15,690 nt of DNA, taken from the NCBI GenBank assembly GCA_022615465.1, contig JAKEGR010000256.1, positions 1 to 15,690 on the forward strand, read 5' to 3'. Origin of the DNA: Planctomycetota bacterium (lineage in GTDB: Bacteria > Planctomycetota > Planctomycetia > Pirellulales > Lacipirellulaceae). Shown in pieces: positions 5,824-13,212 of the stretch; position 1 is the first letter of the stretch; each line of letters begins with the position of its first letter. The translations under genes and the position numbers were made by a program. Under the pieces are notes generated by a model, which saw only the letters and a program-made list of their open reading frames with translations, was not told where the DNA came from and ran no database searches.

Positions 5824-7512
5824 ATGGCTCGACTTGGCGACATCCTGATTCAGCATGGCTATGTGACCCAGGGCCAGCTCGAATCCGCGCTCGCTGCTCA
5901 AGGATCTGAACGGGGTATGCTCGGACGGATTCTGGTCCGCCGTGGGTTGATCTCCCTGGAGCAATTGGGGGAAGCGCTGGCGGAACAATTCGGCGTGCCG
6001 TTTAAGGAAGTTGTGCCGCAAGCGGTCAATCCCCAGGTGGTGCGGTTGTTGCCAGAGAAGTTGGCTCGGCAGCGGTCCTGTGTACCGGTTGCTGTTGCCG
6101 GCAGCACCATGCAACTGGCGATGACAGCGCCGGACGATATTGAAACCATATCGGAGGTGGAACTCATCACCGGCTACCGCATCGAGCCGGTCGTCTCGAT
6201 GGAAAGCCCGGTGCATGCGGCACTCGACCGAGGTTTCGACGATCGCATCGTGGCCCGGCAGACGATCGTCGACATGAAAATGGTGGATCTGTTGGCGGCC
6301 GAGGAAAACGTCGCCGAGGAGCTGCCCGCCGAGGCAACGGACGACCAAGAACAGGCGCCGGTCGTGCGGCTCGTGCGCGCCATCCTGATGGGGGCGATTA
6401 ACGCCAACACGAGCGATATCCACCTCGAACCACACGATCCCGAGATGCGCGTGCGGTATCGCGTCGATGGCGAATTGCAGCCTGTCATGACGATTCCGAA
6501 TCACATCGAGGAGGCGGTGGTTGCTCGCATTAAAGTCATGGCCGACATGGATACGACCGAGAATCGCCGTCCGCAGGATGGGCGGCTGGGGGTCCATGAG
6601 GCTGGAACGAAGGTCAACTTCCGGGTGAGCACGATTCCCACGGTGGGTGGCGAGAAGGTCGTGATGCGGCTCTTGGACGAAGGCAACAAGACCTTCGACT
6701 TGGAACACCTTGGTTTGTGTGACCGCGACTTGAAGACAATTCATTCGCTCATCGACAAACCGCACGGCATGATTGTCGTCACCGGGCCGACCGGGTCGGG
6801 CAAGACGACAACGATGTATGCCCTGCTATCGAAGCTAAATGCGGTGAGCCGCAATATCGTCACCGTCGAAGATCCGGTGGAGTACCGGCTTGCAGGCATT
6901 AACCAGGTGGCGTCGGATAATGATCACGGCTTGGGTTTTGCCAACGCGTTGAAGTACATTATGCGTCAGGATCCGGACGTGATCATGGTGGGCGAAATCC
7001 GGGACCATGAGACTGCTTCGACGGCTGTGCAGGCGGCGCTGACGGGCCACTTGTTGATCAGTACGCTCCACGCGAATGATGCGGTTGGCGCGGTCGCGCG
7101 GATGGATGATCTGGGAATCGATCATTTTAAGATCGGCGGATCGCTGCTTGGCGCGGTCGCGCAGCGCCTGCTGCGAAGAATCTGTCCCGAGTGCAAGGAA
7201 TCGATCGAGCCGAATGAATCGCTGTTGGCCGTGCTTTCGAAAGGACGCGACCTCCCGGAAAATGCGCTGTTTTATCGCGGCCGCGGGTGCAAGAAGTGCC
7301 TTGGCAGCGGCTATTCAGGCCGCATTCCGATTTACGAAATCATGGTGGTTACACCCGCGATGGTGGAGGCCATCGAAAACGGTTTGCCAGCAACCAAGCT
7401 GCGGCAGATTGCGGTTGGGGAAGGGATGGTGGAACTGGCATCGGCTGGCATGGAACAGGTGCTCGCCGGCCGGACGACGATCGAAGAGGTGTTTTACAAG
7501 CTGTCGAACTAG
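5824..7512 (+). CDS. gspE: GspE/PilB assembly ATPase
   Basis: The hexameric cytoplasmic ATPase that powers (pseudo)pilus assembly, 562 aa from ATG 5824. Residues 1-150 form an MshEN/GspE N-terminal domain (MARLGDILIQHGYVTQGQLE, PFKEVVPQAVNP), of a type known in some family members to bind cyclic-di-GMP. The catalytic core has Walker A GPTGSGKT (321-328), an Asp box around TVEDPVEY, Walker B-like DVIMVGEIRD (385-394) and a His box near STLHAND. The zinc-binding four-Cys module is complete (CPEC 454-457, CKKC 489-492), as in assembly ATPases rather than PilT. The frame is open to GTG 5734, which overlaps the response regulator stop by 4 bases, but the extra 30 residues are Pro-rich and homology begins at M 5824. 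GspF follows, as in most such loci. Confidence 0.96.
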   Translation: MARLGDILIQHGYVTQGQLESALAAQGSERGMLGRILVRRGLISLEQLGEALAEQFGVPFKEVVPQAVNPQVVRLLPEKLARQRSCVPVAVAGSTMQLAMTAPDDIETISEVELITGYRIEPVVSMESPVHAALDRGFDDRIVARQTIVDMKMVDLLAAEENVAEELPAEATDDQEQAPVVRLVRAILMGAINANTSDIHLEPHDPEMRVRYRVDGELQPVMTIPNHIEEAVVARIKVMADMDTTENRRPQDGRLGVHEAGTKVNFRVSTIPTVGGEKVVMRLLDEGNKTFDLEHLGLCDRDLKTIHSLIDKPHGMIVVTGPTGSGKTTTMYALLSKLNAVSRNIVTVEDPVEYRLAGINQVASDNDHGLGFANALKYIMRQDPDVIMVGEIRDHETASTAVQAALTGHLLISTLHANDAVGAVARMDDLGIDHFKIGGSLLGAVAQRLLRRICPECKESIEPNESLLAVLSKGRDLPENALFYRGRGCKKCLGSGYSGRIPIYEIMVVTPAMVEAIENGLPATKLRQIAVGEGMVELASAGMEQVLAGRTTIEEVFYKLSN

Positions 7513-7645
7513 GTAGGAACGCAGAACAATGGTTGCTCCCTCTCCCGACCAACCTTCGGTCGGTGCCCGGCGAGGGGATGTCACTCAGACCAACGTTGCG
7601 CGCCGCTCCCTCGGGAGAAACGCGTCGCAAGAAGGGTATTCCTGA
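7513..7645. other. Intergenic gap with two small hairpins
   Basis: The 133 bases between the ATPase and GspF genes contain CCGACC/GGTCGG (7545-7550, 7558-7563, 7-base loop) and CTCCC/GGGAG (7606-7610, 7613-7617). Neither has a T-run. This is the largest break inside the cluster apart from 9193-9353, so partial attenuation or an RNA processing site is possible. No gene is seen. Confidence 0.4.
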
Positions 7646-8821
7646 ATGCGTCGAGCACGAAAGAACTTGCTGACCCAGGCGTCTGCATCCGCAGTTGGCG
7701 TGGCCGTTCCGGCCGCGCGCGGAACGGACGTGTTGTCTCCTTGGTGGCAATCGCTCACGACACTCCGCGGCAAACGGGAGAATCGGCTCCGAGAGCGCGA
7801 CCTCGTTTTCATTCTGCGCAATCTGGCCACCCTGACAGGAAGCGGGGTGTCGCTTCCCAAGGCGCTCGGCACGCTGGCCGAGGAAAAACCTCTCGAAAAG
7901 CATCGTGACATGCTGCTCGCGATTCGCCGTCACTTGGAAAACGGAGAAAGTTTCAGTACGACGCTCGCACATTTCAGCGCGTCGTTCGATACCCTGACGA
8001 TCAATCAGATCAAAGTGGGCGAACGCTCAGGCACGCTTGCCGAAACATTGACCACCATTGCTCGGCATCACGAAGAGTCCCACCAACTGCGTTCGGCCAT
8101 CATTCGCAAACTGGCCTATCCGGCCCTGTTGGTCGTGATGGGCAGCACCGTGATCACCTTCTTGTTGGCGTACGTGATTCCGGTATTTGAGGAGACGTAC
8201 AACAAAGCAAATATCACGCTGCCATTCATCACGACATTGCTGATTTCCGCCAGTTCCGCCGTCAAGCGATACGGCTGGATTGTGTTGAGCATCCTTGTGG
8301 GGACGGCTCTCGTGCTGCGACAACTTCGCCGCCGGCCGGACATTGCTTACAAAATGGATGCAGCGATTCTACGCTGGCCGGTGATTGGCCATTGGCTGCG
8401 CGACATCGCGGTGCTCCAATTCATGGAGGTCCTCGGCAACCTGATGGATGCTGGCTATACGCTCGCCGAAGCGCTCGGCGAATCGGCCCAGCCGATTCGC
8501 AATCGGGCAATCCGACAAAGCACGCGCGAATTGCAGAATGCGATACGGCGTGGAGATAAATTCAGCCGGGAAATTGAGCGCCACGGCGAGATGTTTCCGC
8601 CGATCGTGAGTCAACTTGTGATTGTCGGTGAGCAAACGGGAACGCTGGCCCGCGCGACCAGACACATTCGCGATCATCTGCAACGCGAAATTGAGCGAAA
8701 AACCAATCTGTTCGTTGGAACCATCGAACCAGTACTGACGATTGCCCTGGCGGCGGCCATTGCCGTCATCTTGCTGGCCATCTATCTACCGATGTTTGAT
8801 ATGGTCAATGCGATTAAGTGA
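7646..8821 (+). CDS. gspF: GspF/PilC inner-membrane platform protein
   Basis: A polytopic inner-membrane protein (391 aa) that forms the platform for (pseudo)pilus assembly and is moved by the GspE ATPase. It has the two T2SSF repeats: the first about residues 50-175 (RNLATLTGSGVSLPKALGTL, LTINQIKVGERSGTLAETL) and the second about 250-378 (EVLGNLMDAGYTLAEALGES, VSQLVIVGEQTGTLARATRH). Membrane segments lie near 160-185, 210-228 and 362-388. The roughly 40-residue N-terminal extension before the first repeat is basic and low-complexity. AGGG lies 9 bases before ATG 7646. The stop TGA shares bases with a GTG of the next frame. Length is close to the family norm (about 400). Confidence 0.95.
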   Translation: MRRARKNLLTQASASAVGVAVPAARGTDVLSPWWQSLTTLRGKRENRLRERDLVFILRNLATLTGSGVSLPKALGTLAEEKPLEKHRDMLLAIRRHLENGESFSTTLAHFSASFDTLTINQIKVGERSGTLAETLTTIARHHEESHQLRSAIIRKLAYPALLVVMGSTVITFLLAYVIPVFEETYNKANITLPFITTLLISASSAVKRYGWIVLSILVGTALVLRQLRRRPDIAYKMDAAILRWPVIGHWLRDIAVLQFMEVLGNLMDAGYTLAEALGESAQPIRNRAIRQSTRELQNAIRRGDKFSREIERHGEMFPPIVSQLVIVGEQTGTLARATRHIRDHLQREIERKTNLFVGTIEPVLTIALAAAIAVILLAIYLPMFDMVNAIK

Positions 8822-8838
8822 GCAAGCAGGTGAGTGAA

Positions 8839-9192
8839 ATGTGGCCAATTGTCAGTACCAAACGTCGGATGGGGATGAACTGGCGCGGTCTTTCCCTGAT
8901 GGAATTAGTGGCAACCACCGCCTTGCTGGGTGTGCTTGCGGTGGTGATTGTGCCGCGCGTGGTCGGGCATCATGACGAGGCGAAACGCACGGCCTGCCAT
9001 GCCAATCGAACCGAAATCGAGTTGCAGGCCAAGCTCTGGCGGCGTACGACCGGCTCGTATCCGGCCGCGAACTTAAACGACATCGGCGCCGACGCGGCCT
9101 GTTTCCCCGAAGGGCTGCCAATCTGTCCAGTGGACGGCTCCGCGTATGCAATTGATACAACCCGTGGAATCGTCGTCGGTCACACCCATTAG
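8839..9192 (+). CDS. Short prepilin-like pseudopilin, copy 1 (cysteine-containing)
   Basis: A 117-aa precursor with a class III prepilin site: a basic leader ending NWRG (G17), then LSLMELVATT with the conserved Glu at +5 and a hydrophobic helix (LLGVLAVVIVPRV). The mature part (100 aa) has a short globular end containing GSYPAANLNDIGADAA, FPEGLPICPVDGSAY and TTRGIVV. It carries three cysteines (in TACHAN, AACFP and PICP) absent from the next gene product, its paralog. ATG 8839 has AGGTGAG 4-5 bases upstream; an earlier in-frame GTG at 8818 overlaps the gspF stop. It may be the major or a minor subunit of the fibre (GspG or ComGC-like), which cannot be decided from sequence. Confidence 0.85.
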   Translation: MWPIVSTKRRMGMNWRGLSLMELVATTALLGVLAVVIVPRVVGHHDEAKRTACHANRTEIELQAKLWRRTTGSYPAANLNDIGADAACFPEGLPICPVDGSAYAIDTTRGIVVGHTH

Positions 9193-9353
9193 CAGGGTGC
9201 GGCGACGGAAAACCTGCTGGTTCTTTCCGCATTCGGGCCGCCATAACCTACGTTTGGACAGCAAGTCCCGTGAGTTTCAATCGACTCGGCGAGTTTCTTG
9301 GTACATCGGTACGGTGCGCAACGTGTCGCGCCTGCCAGAACGGAGAAATCAGT
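9193..9353. other. Gap between the two short pseudopilin genes
   Basis: These 161 bases hold no supportable gene. An in-frame open stretch upstream of the second pilin (from 9270) encodes a Cys-rich sequence lacking prepilin features and is not likely translated. I see no terminator. A promoter for separate high expression of the second pilin is possible but not visible. Confidence 0.4.
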
Positions 9354-9677
9354 ATGGTCAAGTTCAAGTTTCGTAAACGACGTGGTTTTTCGCTGATGGA
9401 GTTGTTGGCTGTTGTCACGATTTTGGGCATCATCGCGGCGATCATCGTGCCCCGCGTGACCGTGTCGAACGACATGGCAAAGCAAAAAGTCAACTCGCAC
9501 AACAAAGCCACGATCAACGCGGCAGTGGAGCGTTATTACATCGACAAGGGGGTCTGGCCGGTGAATAATCTCTCCGACATTGGGGTCGATACCAATTATT
9601 TCCCGGACGGGATTCCAAAAAATCCGGTGGACAATAGCGCATACCAGTTGAATGCGACGACTCACCGCGTGCAGTAA
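9354..9677 (+). CDS. Short prepilin-like pseudopilin, copy 2
   Basis: A 107-aa precursor with an 11-residue basic leader (MVKFKFRKRRG) cleaved before FSLMELLAVVTILGII, with Glu at +5. The 96-residue mature protein has a helix (KATINAAVERYYIDKG) and a compact end with VWPVNNLSDIGVDTNYF, PDGIPKNPVDNSAY and a terminal TTHRVQ. It aligns along its full length with the upstream pilin, sharing a DIG-D...FP-G-P..PVD.SAY pattern, so the pair arose by duplication. It has no cysteine. The start is firm: ATG 9354 has GGAG 8 bases upstream. Its clean leader and good ribosome site make it the better candidate for the major pseudopilin (GspG-like). Confidence 0.9.
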   Translation: MVKFKFRKRRGFSLMELLAVVTILGIIAAIIVPRVTVSNDMAKQKVNSHNKATINAAVERYYIDKGVWPVNNLSDIGVDTNYFPDGIPKNPVDNSAYQLNATTHRVQ

Positions 9678-9727
9678 GCCGGGTTGAAACGCGTTCTTGT
9701 GCGATTGGCCATTGAATCCATGGTGCT

Positions 9728-10240
9728 ATGTTGGCTAGTCGAAAACGACGTGGAACCCACGGGTTGATACGCATGGCACGGCGCGCTGCGGCGCGGCGTG
9801 CCATGACGCTTTTGGAAATGGCCGTCGTGGTATTTATTGTCGGCCTGCTCGGTTTGGCGGCAGCCACGCGTTACGGTGGTGCGACCGTCGCCGAAGTCAG
9901 CGCGCATGGATTTGCCAGGCGGCTAGCACTCGATTGCCTGCAAGCGAGGCGACGGGCCATCAGCACGGGTGATAACCACTCTCTCCGGTTTAGCTTTGCC
10001 GGCGGCCAGGCCACGCAGTATGCCTTGCATCGCAATCAGGCCGGAGTCGACATGGTGGTCGATGAGACGCGAACCATTCCAACGGATGTGACGGTAACAA
10101 CCGGCGGGGCGACAGACATCGAATATACATTTACCGGCGAGACCATTGCCTCGCGCGCGATCACGGTTGCCGGGCCAGATCGCTCGTGGAGGGTTTCCAT
10201 ACCCCAGGTCACCGGCAAGGCGTTTGTCGACGAACTGTAG
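9728..10240 (+). CDS. GspH-like minor pseudopilin
   Basis: A 170-aa prepilin-like protein. The leader is strongly basic (many Arg and Ala) and the predicted cleavage precedes MTLLEMAVVVFIVGLLGLAA, with Glu at +5 but Ala rather than Gly at -1 (ARRA/MTLLE). The mature part has the GspH pattern: FARRLALDCLQARRRAISTG then beta strands (HSLRFSFAGG, SWRVSIPQVTG). GspH-type proteins are minor subunits near the tip. Two starts are possible, ATG 9728 (used, 25-residue leader) and ATG 9773 (10-residue leader); neither has a clear Shine-Dalgarno. A GC-rich 8-base inverted repeat (9773-9780, 9797-9804) falls in the leader coding sequence. It precedes GspI- and GspJ-like genes as in standard gspH-I-J-K order. 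Confidence 0.85.
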   Translation: MLASRKRRGTHGLIRMARRAAARRAMTLLEMAVVVFIVGLLGLAAATRYGGATVAEVSAHGFARRLALDCLQARRRAISTGDNHSLRFSFAGGQATQYALHRNQAGVDMVVDETRTIPTDVTVTTGGATDIEYTFTGETIASRAITVAGPDRSWRVSIPQVTGKAFVDEL

Positions 10241-10257
10241 CGCGTTCAGTGATTACC

Positions 10258-10728
10258 ATGCGGAACAACCACAAACGCAGACATTCCTCATCGCATTCCT
10301 GCCGAAGCGCAGCGTATTCGTTGCTGGAGGTCGTACTTGCCTCAGCGATCTGCGCTACGGCGATTGTGCCCGCGCTGGCCCTGGTGCGTGATGGGGTGGA
10401 CCTGGCGGACAACATCGACGCCCGACATCAGTTGTTGCTCTACGGCGTGTGCAAGATGGAGGAGCAGACAGCAGTCGTCGCGGCAGGCTGGGTCGAGGGT
10501 ACGATTGCGGGCGACTTTGCCGCGGAAGGCAACCCTCGCATTCGTTTCATCGTTTCGCGTTCGGATGATTCCGCGAGTGGTGGGATCGATCAGCGATTGA
10601 TGGGGATCACCGTCACCACGTACCGCGATGACGATGGGGATGGTTCGTTGGACGCGGGAGAACTGAGCACGATCTTGAAGACCAAGATCAGCAAGCTGGC
10701 GAGCTATGAAGACAAGGCAAGCAGTTAA
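10258..10728 (+). CDS. GspI-like minor pseudopilin with EF-hand loop
   Basis: A 156-aa prepilin-like protein. A basic, Ser/His-rich leader of 19 residues ends CRSAA, then YSLLEVVLASAICATAIVPA with Glu at +5 and Ala at -1. The mature part resembles GspI/PilV-type minor pseudopilins (LLLYGVCKMEEQ helix, then beta strands). Residues 124-135 form a textbook 12-residue EF-hand loop, DDDGDGSLDAGE, with ligands at 1, 3, 5, 7, 9 and Glu at 12, so calcium binding is likely. The frame continues upstream to 10186, but I chose ATG 10258, 17 bases after the GspH stop; no Shine-Dalgarno is seen. Its end overlaps the GspJ-like start by 23 bases, indicating translational coupling. Confidence 0.85.
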   Translation: MRNNHKRRHSSSHSCRSAAYSLLEVVLASAICATAIVPALALVRDGVDLADNIDARHQLLLYGVCKMEEQTAVVAAGWVEGTIAGDFAAEGNPRIRFIVSRSDDSASGGIDQRLMGITVTTYRDDDGDGSLDAGELSTILKTKISKLASYEDKASS

Positions 10729-11233
10729 CGTCCGGCGCGACGGCTTGTCGCTGCTGGAGTTGATGGCGGCGACAGCCATGATGGCGACGCTGATGGCGTC
10801 GGTCGTGGTCGTTGTGCGATCGGGATATGCGATTTGGACCGTTCAGCAAGATGACTTGGACAGGCTGGAAAACGCCTATGGGGTGCTGCGGCACTTGGTG
10901 AGAGAGGTTCGGCAAGCGGACTCGGTGGCTGTGATCTCGGCCCCCAGCGACACGTCCGGCGATGTCTCCTTGCTGACGGCCTCGGGAGTGACGCGGGCGT
11001 GGAGCCACAATGCCGCGACAGGCGAAGTGTCGTTCAATAATGGCGTGAACAATCAATTGCTTGCGCGAAACATCGATCAGATCGTGTTCGTGGGATACAA
11101 GGCCGACGGCGTGACCCAGTCGACCATTGTGGAAGAGATTCAATTGTTGGAATGTCGAGTCCAGGTGACACTTCCGAACGCAGCCGGGCCGGTGCGGACG
11201 GTGTCTTCAAGAGCATGGATCCGATCATGGTAG
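10706..11233 (+). CDS. GspJ/PilW-like minor pseudopilin
   Basis: A 175-aa prepilin-like protein with a 13-residue leader (MKTRQAVNVRRDG) cleaved before LSLLELMAATAMMATLMASV; Gly is at -1 and Glu at +5. The mature region has the GspJ-like features of an amphipathic helix after the hydrophobic part (LDRLENAYGVLRHLVREVRQ) and a beta-rich end finishing in RVQVTL and AWIRSW. GspJ works with GspI and GspK in the initiating tip complex of the pseudopilus. The start overlaps the GspI-like gene by 23 bases, and the TAG stop lies just inside the next gene. Length is near the family norm (about 200). Confidence 0.85.
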   Translation: MKTRQAVNVRRDGLSLLELMAATAMMATLMASVVVVVRSGYAIWTVQQDDLDRLENAYGVLRHLVREVRQADSVAVISAPSDTSGDVSLLTASGVTRAWSHNAATGEVSFNNGVNNQLLARNIDQIVFVGYKADGVTQSTIVEEIQLLECRVQVTLPNAAGPVRTVSSRAWIRSW

Positions 11234-11637
11234 CAAGAAGCATGAGTTCCCCGTGGTTAGGGCGATCACGGCTGTCCTTGGCAGGGCGGCGCCGTCGCGG
11301 CGTGGCGCTCTTGCTGTGCCTGTTCGTGCTCGCGATTGTCACGGTGTGGATTACCAACATGCTGGATTCAGCAACCGTGTATCAATCGGCATTGCGAAAC
11401 GCAATCGAATACGAGCAGGCAGTATATCTTGCAAACGCGGGCGTACATCACACCGTCGCTGAACTGGAGAAAGATAAGGCATGGCGTGGCGTCGCAACTG
11501 CCGGCGGCTACCCGGCAAACGGTTCGTACATGGCAACGGTTGTGGACGGGGCCGTGCCGGGCACGGTCGAAATTACTGCCGCCGGCGTGGCCGGGGAAAC
11601 CACGCGGCGGTTGCGGGCAACGGTGCAAGTGAAGTGA
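11227..11637 (+). CDS. Short GspK/PilX-like pilin-related protein
   Basis: A 136-aa protein from ATG 11227. After an Arg-rich segment (AGRRRRG) comes VALLLCLFVLAIVTVWITNM, where residue +5 is Leu instead of Glu. Lack of this Glu is characteristic of GspK, the tip pseudopilin. The next part (RNAIEYEQAVYLANAGVHHT) matches the PilX/GspK N-terminal pattern in which AxxLAxAG recurs. Canonical GspK is over 300 aa with a large alpha-helical domain; that domain is absent here, so this is a short PilX-like form. Upstream in-frame ATGs at 11152 and 11215, and one at 11242, are alternatives; 11227 overlaps the GspJ-like stop by 7 bases. It is followed 9 bases later by the PilM-PilN gene. Confidence 0.75.
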   Translation: MVARSMSSPWLGRSRLSLAGRRRRGVALLLCLFVLAIVTVWITNMLDSATVYQSALRNAIEYEQAVYLANAGVHHTVAELEKDKAWRGVATAGGYPANGSYMATVVDGAVPGTVEITAAGVAGETTRRLRATVQVK

Positions 11638-11646
11638 GGCGAGATC

Positions 11647-13212
11647 ATGAGAAATCCACAAGGCAGTGATCGCCGCCAAGATGTTCCGCGTCGCGAGGGT
11701 CGAGACCGTCGACGATTGGCGGACCCTCGTTATGCGATGATCGAAGTATGCCGCTCACATCTTCACATGGTACTCGTGAACCGGGATGAGGGCGATGACG
11801 GCGACAAGGTGGTGACGCGATCAATCAAGTGGCGCCGGTCGGCGACCTCGCTCCACACAGAGTTGGGTGAGCAGGAACTCATCGAGGCGTTTCGCGCACT
11901 TGCCGCCGAAGTACAGATGGCCGGCGCCAAGACCCGGATAGCACTCAGCGGGGAGTTCTGTGTAACACGAGTCGTCACTGGCTCGACCGACGATGTTCGT
12001 CGGGAACTTACCGAGATGGAAGAGCGGAGCCTCCGCTACCTCACCCTCGGCCCGGGACGCAAGGAACTGGCCGGACAGATACAGCAACTCGATGTGCGAC
12101 ATCAGCACGCCGTGTTGGCCGTGGCGAATCAACAGACGCTTGATCTTCTGATGCGGATTGCCGAGGAAGTCAATCTTCAAATCGAGGCGATCGAGCCCTC
12201 GCTTATTGCCCTCAGCCGGTGCCAGGCTCATTTGCGATCCGCGCGCGACGAAGCCTGCTTGATCGTGCAACTGGATGACGGCAAGGCAGAACTCGGTATC
12301 TGCCATCGCGGCCGGTTGCTGCTCGAGTATCGGCCAAGCGGACAAGCCAATTCGGAGAACATCTCCGAAATCGTGTCCCAACACTGGGCACGCTTGGTAC
12401 GATTTTTGGAGCGTTACCACGGTCATGCCCAGGCGCCCTTGCGACAAATCTATCTGACGGGGGAGCCTTCCGCCGTGGCAGTCGCAAAACAGGCATTTTC
12501 CCGGTTTGGCCAACTGCACGTCGAAGTCCTGGATCCAAGCAATTTGATCACGAGTTGGCAGTATGTGGGCAACCCGCCTGGCACGGACATGGCCGCAGCA
12601 CTTGGGCTGGCATTATTGCTCGATCCGGCGGCAGCCGAACAGCTAGGCCCCAACCTGATCGAGCGCACCCTCGCGGAATTTCGGCCTCCCATGCGACCCG
12701 TCCTGGTACGCAGCCTGAGCCCGGTTGCAGCGGTATTGCTCGTGGCCGCCGCGCTGTTTGCATTGCATGTACACGAACGACACATCACCACGCAACTCCG
12801 CGCGGAACTCGAACTCTTGCAGCCGGTGCGCGTGCGGGCGACGGAACTCGGGCAGAAGCTGACTGCGGCCGAAGTCAAGCTGACTCAGCTACGCGACTTG
12901 GCGGAGAGGTTGCCGCGGCCGAATTGGCAGGGTTTACTGGGCCGCATTGGTCAGAGTATGCCGGACGACGTTTGGCTCGATCGGCTCACTCTCGAAGACG
13001 GCCGTTCCGCGTCGCTCACGGGAGCAAGTTACAGCGATACTGGAATTTATGATTTTGTCGGCTACCTGAAACATGTTCCGGACATCACGGAGACCGCCCT
13101 CGAGGGTACCGGCGTTGGCCACACATCGACCGGCCCAACTACAAATTTTGATTTGCGGCTGACGCTAGCAAGCCCTGCCGGCAGCAACGATGAGGAAACC
13201 CGCGATGATTAA
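11647..13212 (+). CDS. PilM-PilN fusion protein (GspL-like)
   Basis: A 521-aa inner-membrane protein joining two normally separate assembly proteins. Residues about 31-330 are an actin-like PilM/GspL cytoplasmic domain (NLQIEAIEPSLIALSRCQAH, VQLDDGKAELGICHRGRLLL, IYLTGEP, GTDMAAALGLALLLD). A linker with PNLIER (335-340) recalls the INLLP peptide by which free PilN binds PilM. A membrane helix follows at about 360-376 (VAAVLLVAAALFALHV), then a coiled-coil stretch and a PilN-type periplasmic domain (IGQSMPDDVWLDRLTLEDGR, YDFVGYLKHVPDI). It should connect the cytoplasmic ATPase to PilO and the secretin. The basic N-terminal 30 residues are unusual. GAGG lies 7 bases before ATG 11647. It overlaps the PilO-like gene by 8 bases. 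Confidence 0.88.
   Translation: MRNPQGSDRRQDVPRREGRDRRRLADPRYAMIEVCRSHLHMVLVNRDEGDDGDKVVTRSIKWRRSATSLHTELGEQELIEAFRALAAEVQMAGAKTRIALSGEFCVTRVVTGSTDDVRRELTEMEERSLRYLTLGPGRKELAGQIQQLDVRHQHAVLAVANQQTLDLLMRIAEEVNLQIEAIEPSLIALSRCQAHLRSARDEACLIVQLDDGKAELGICHRGRLLLEYRPSGQANSENISEIVSQHWARLVRFLERYHGHAQAPLRQIYLTGEPSAVAVAKQAFSRFGQLHVEVLDPSNLITSWQYVGNPPGTDMAAALGLALLLDPAAAEQLGPNLIERTLAEFRPPMRPVLVRSLSPVAAVLLVAAALFALHVHERHITTQLRAELELLQPVRVRATELGQKLTAAEVKLTQLRDLAERLPRPNWQGLLGRIGQSMPDDVWLDRLTLEDGRSASLTGASYSDTGIYDFVGYLKHVPDITETALEGTGVGHTSTGPTTNFDLRLTLASPAGSNDEETRDD

Noticed and set aside
5809..6765. 318-aa minus-strand ORF opposite the ATPase gene
   Set aside because: His/Arg-rich shadow of the strongly supported GspE frame.
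9773..9804. Inverted repeat ATGGCACG...CGTGCCAT in the GspH leader region as an operator
   Set aside because: It lies within Arg/Ala-rich coding sequence where GC-rich codons can create such symmetry.
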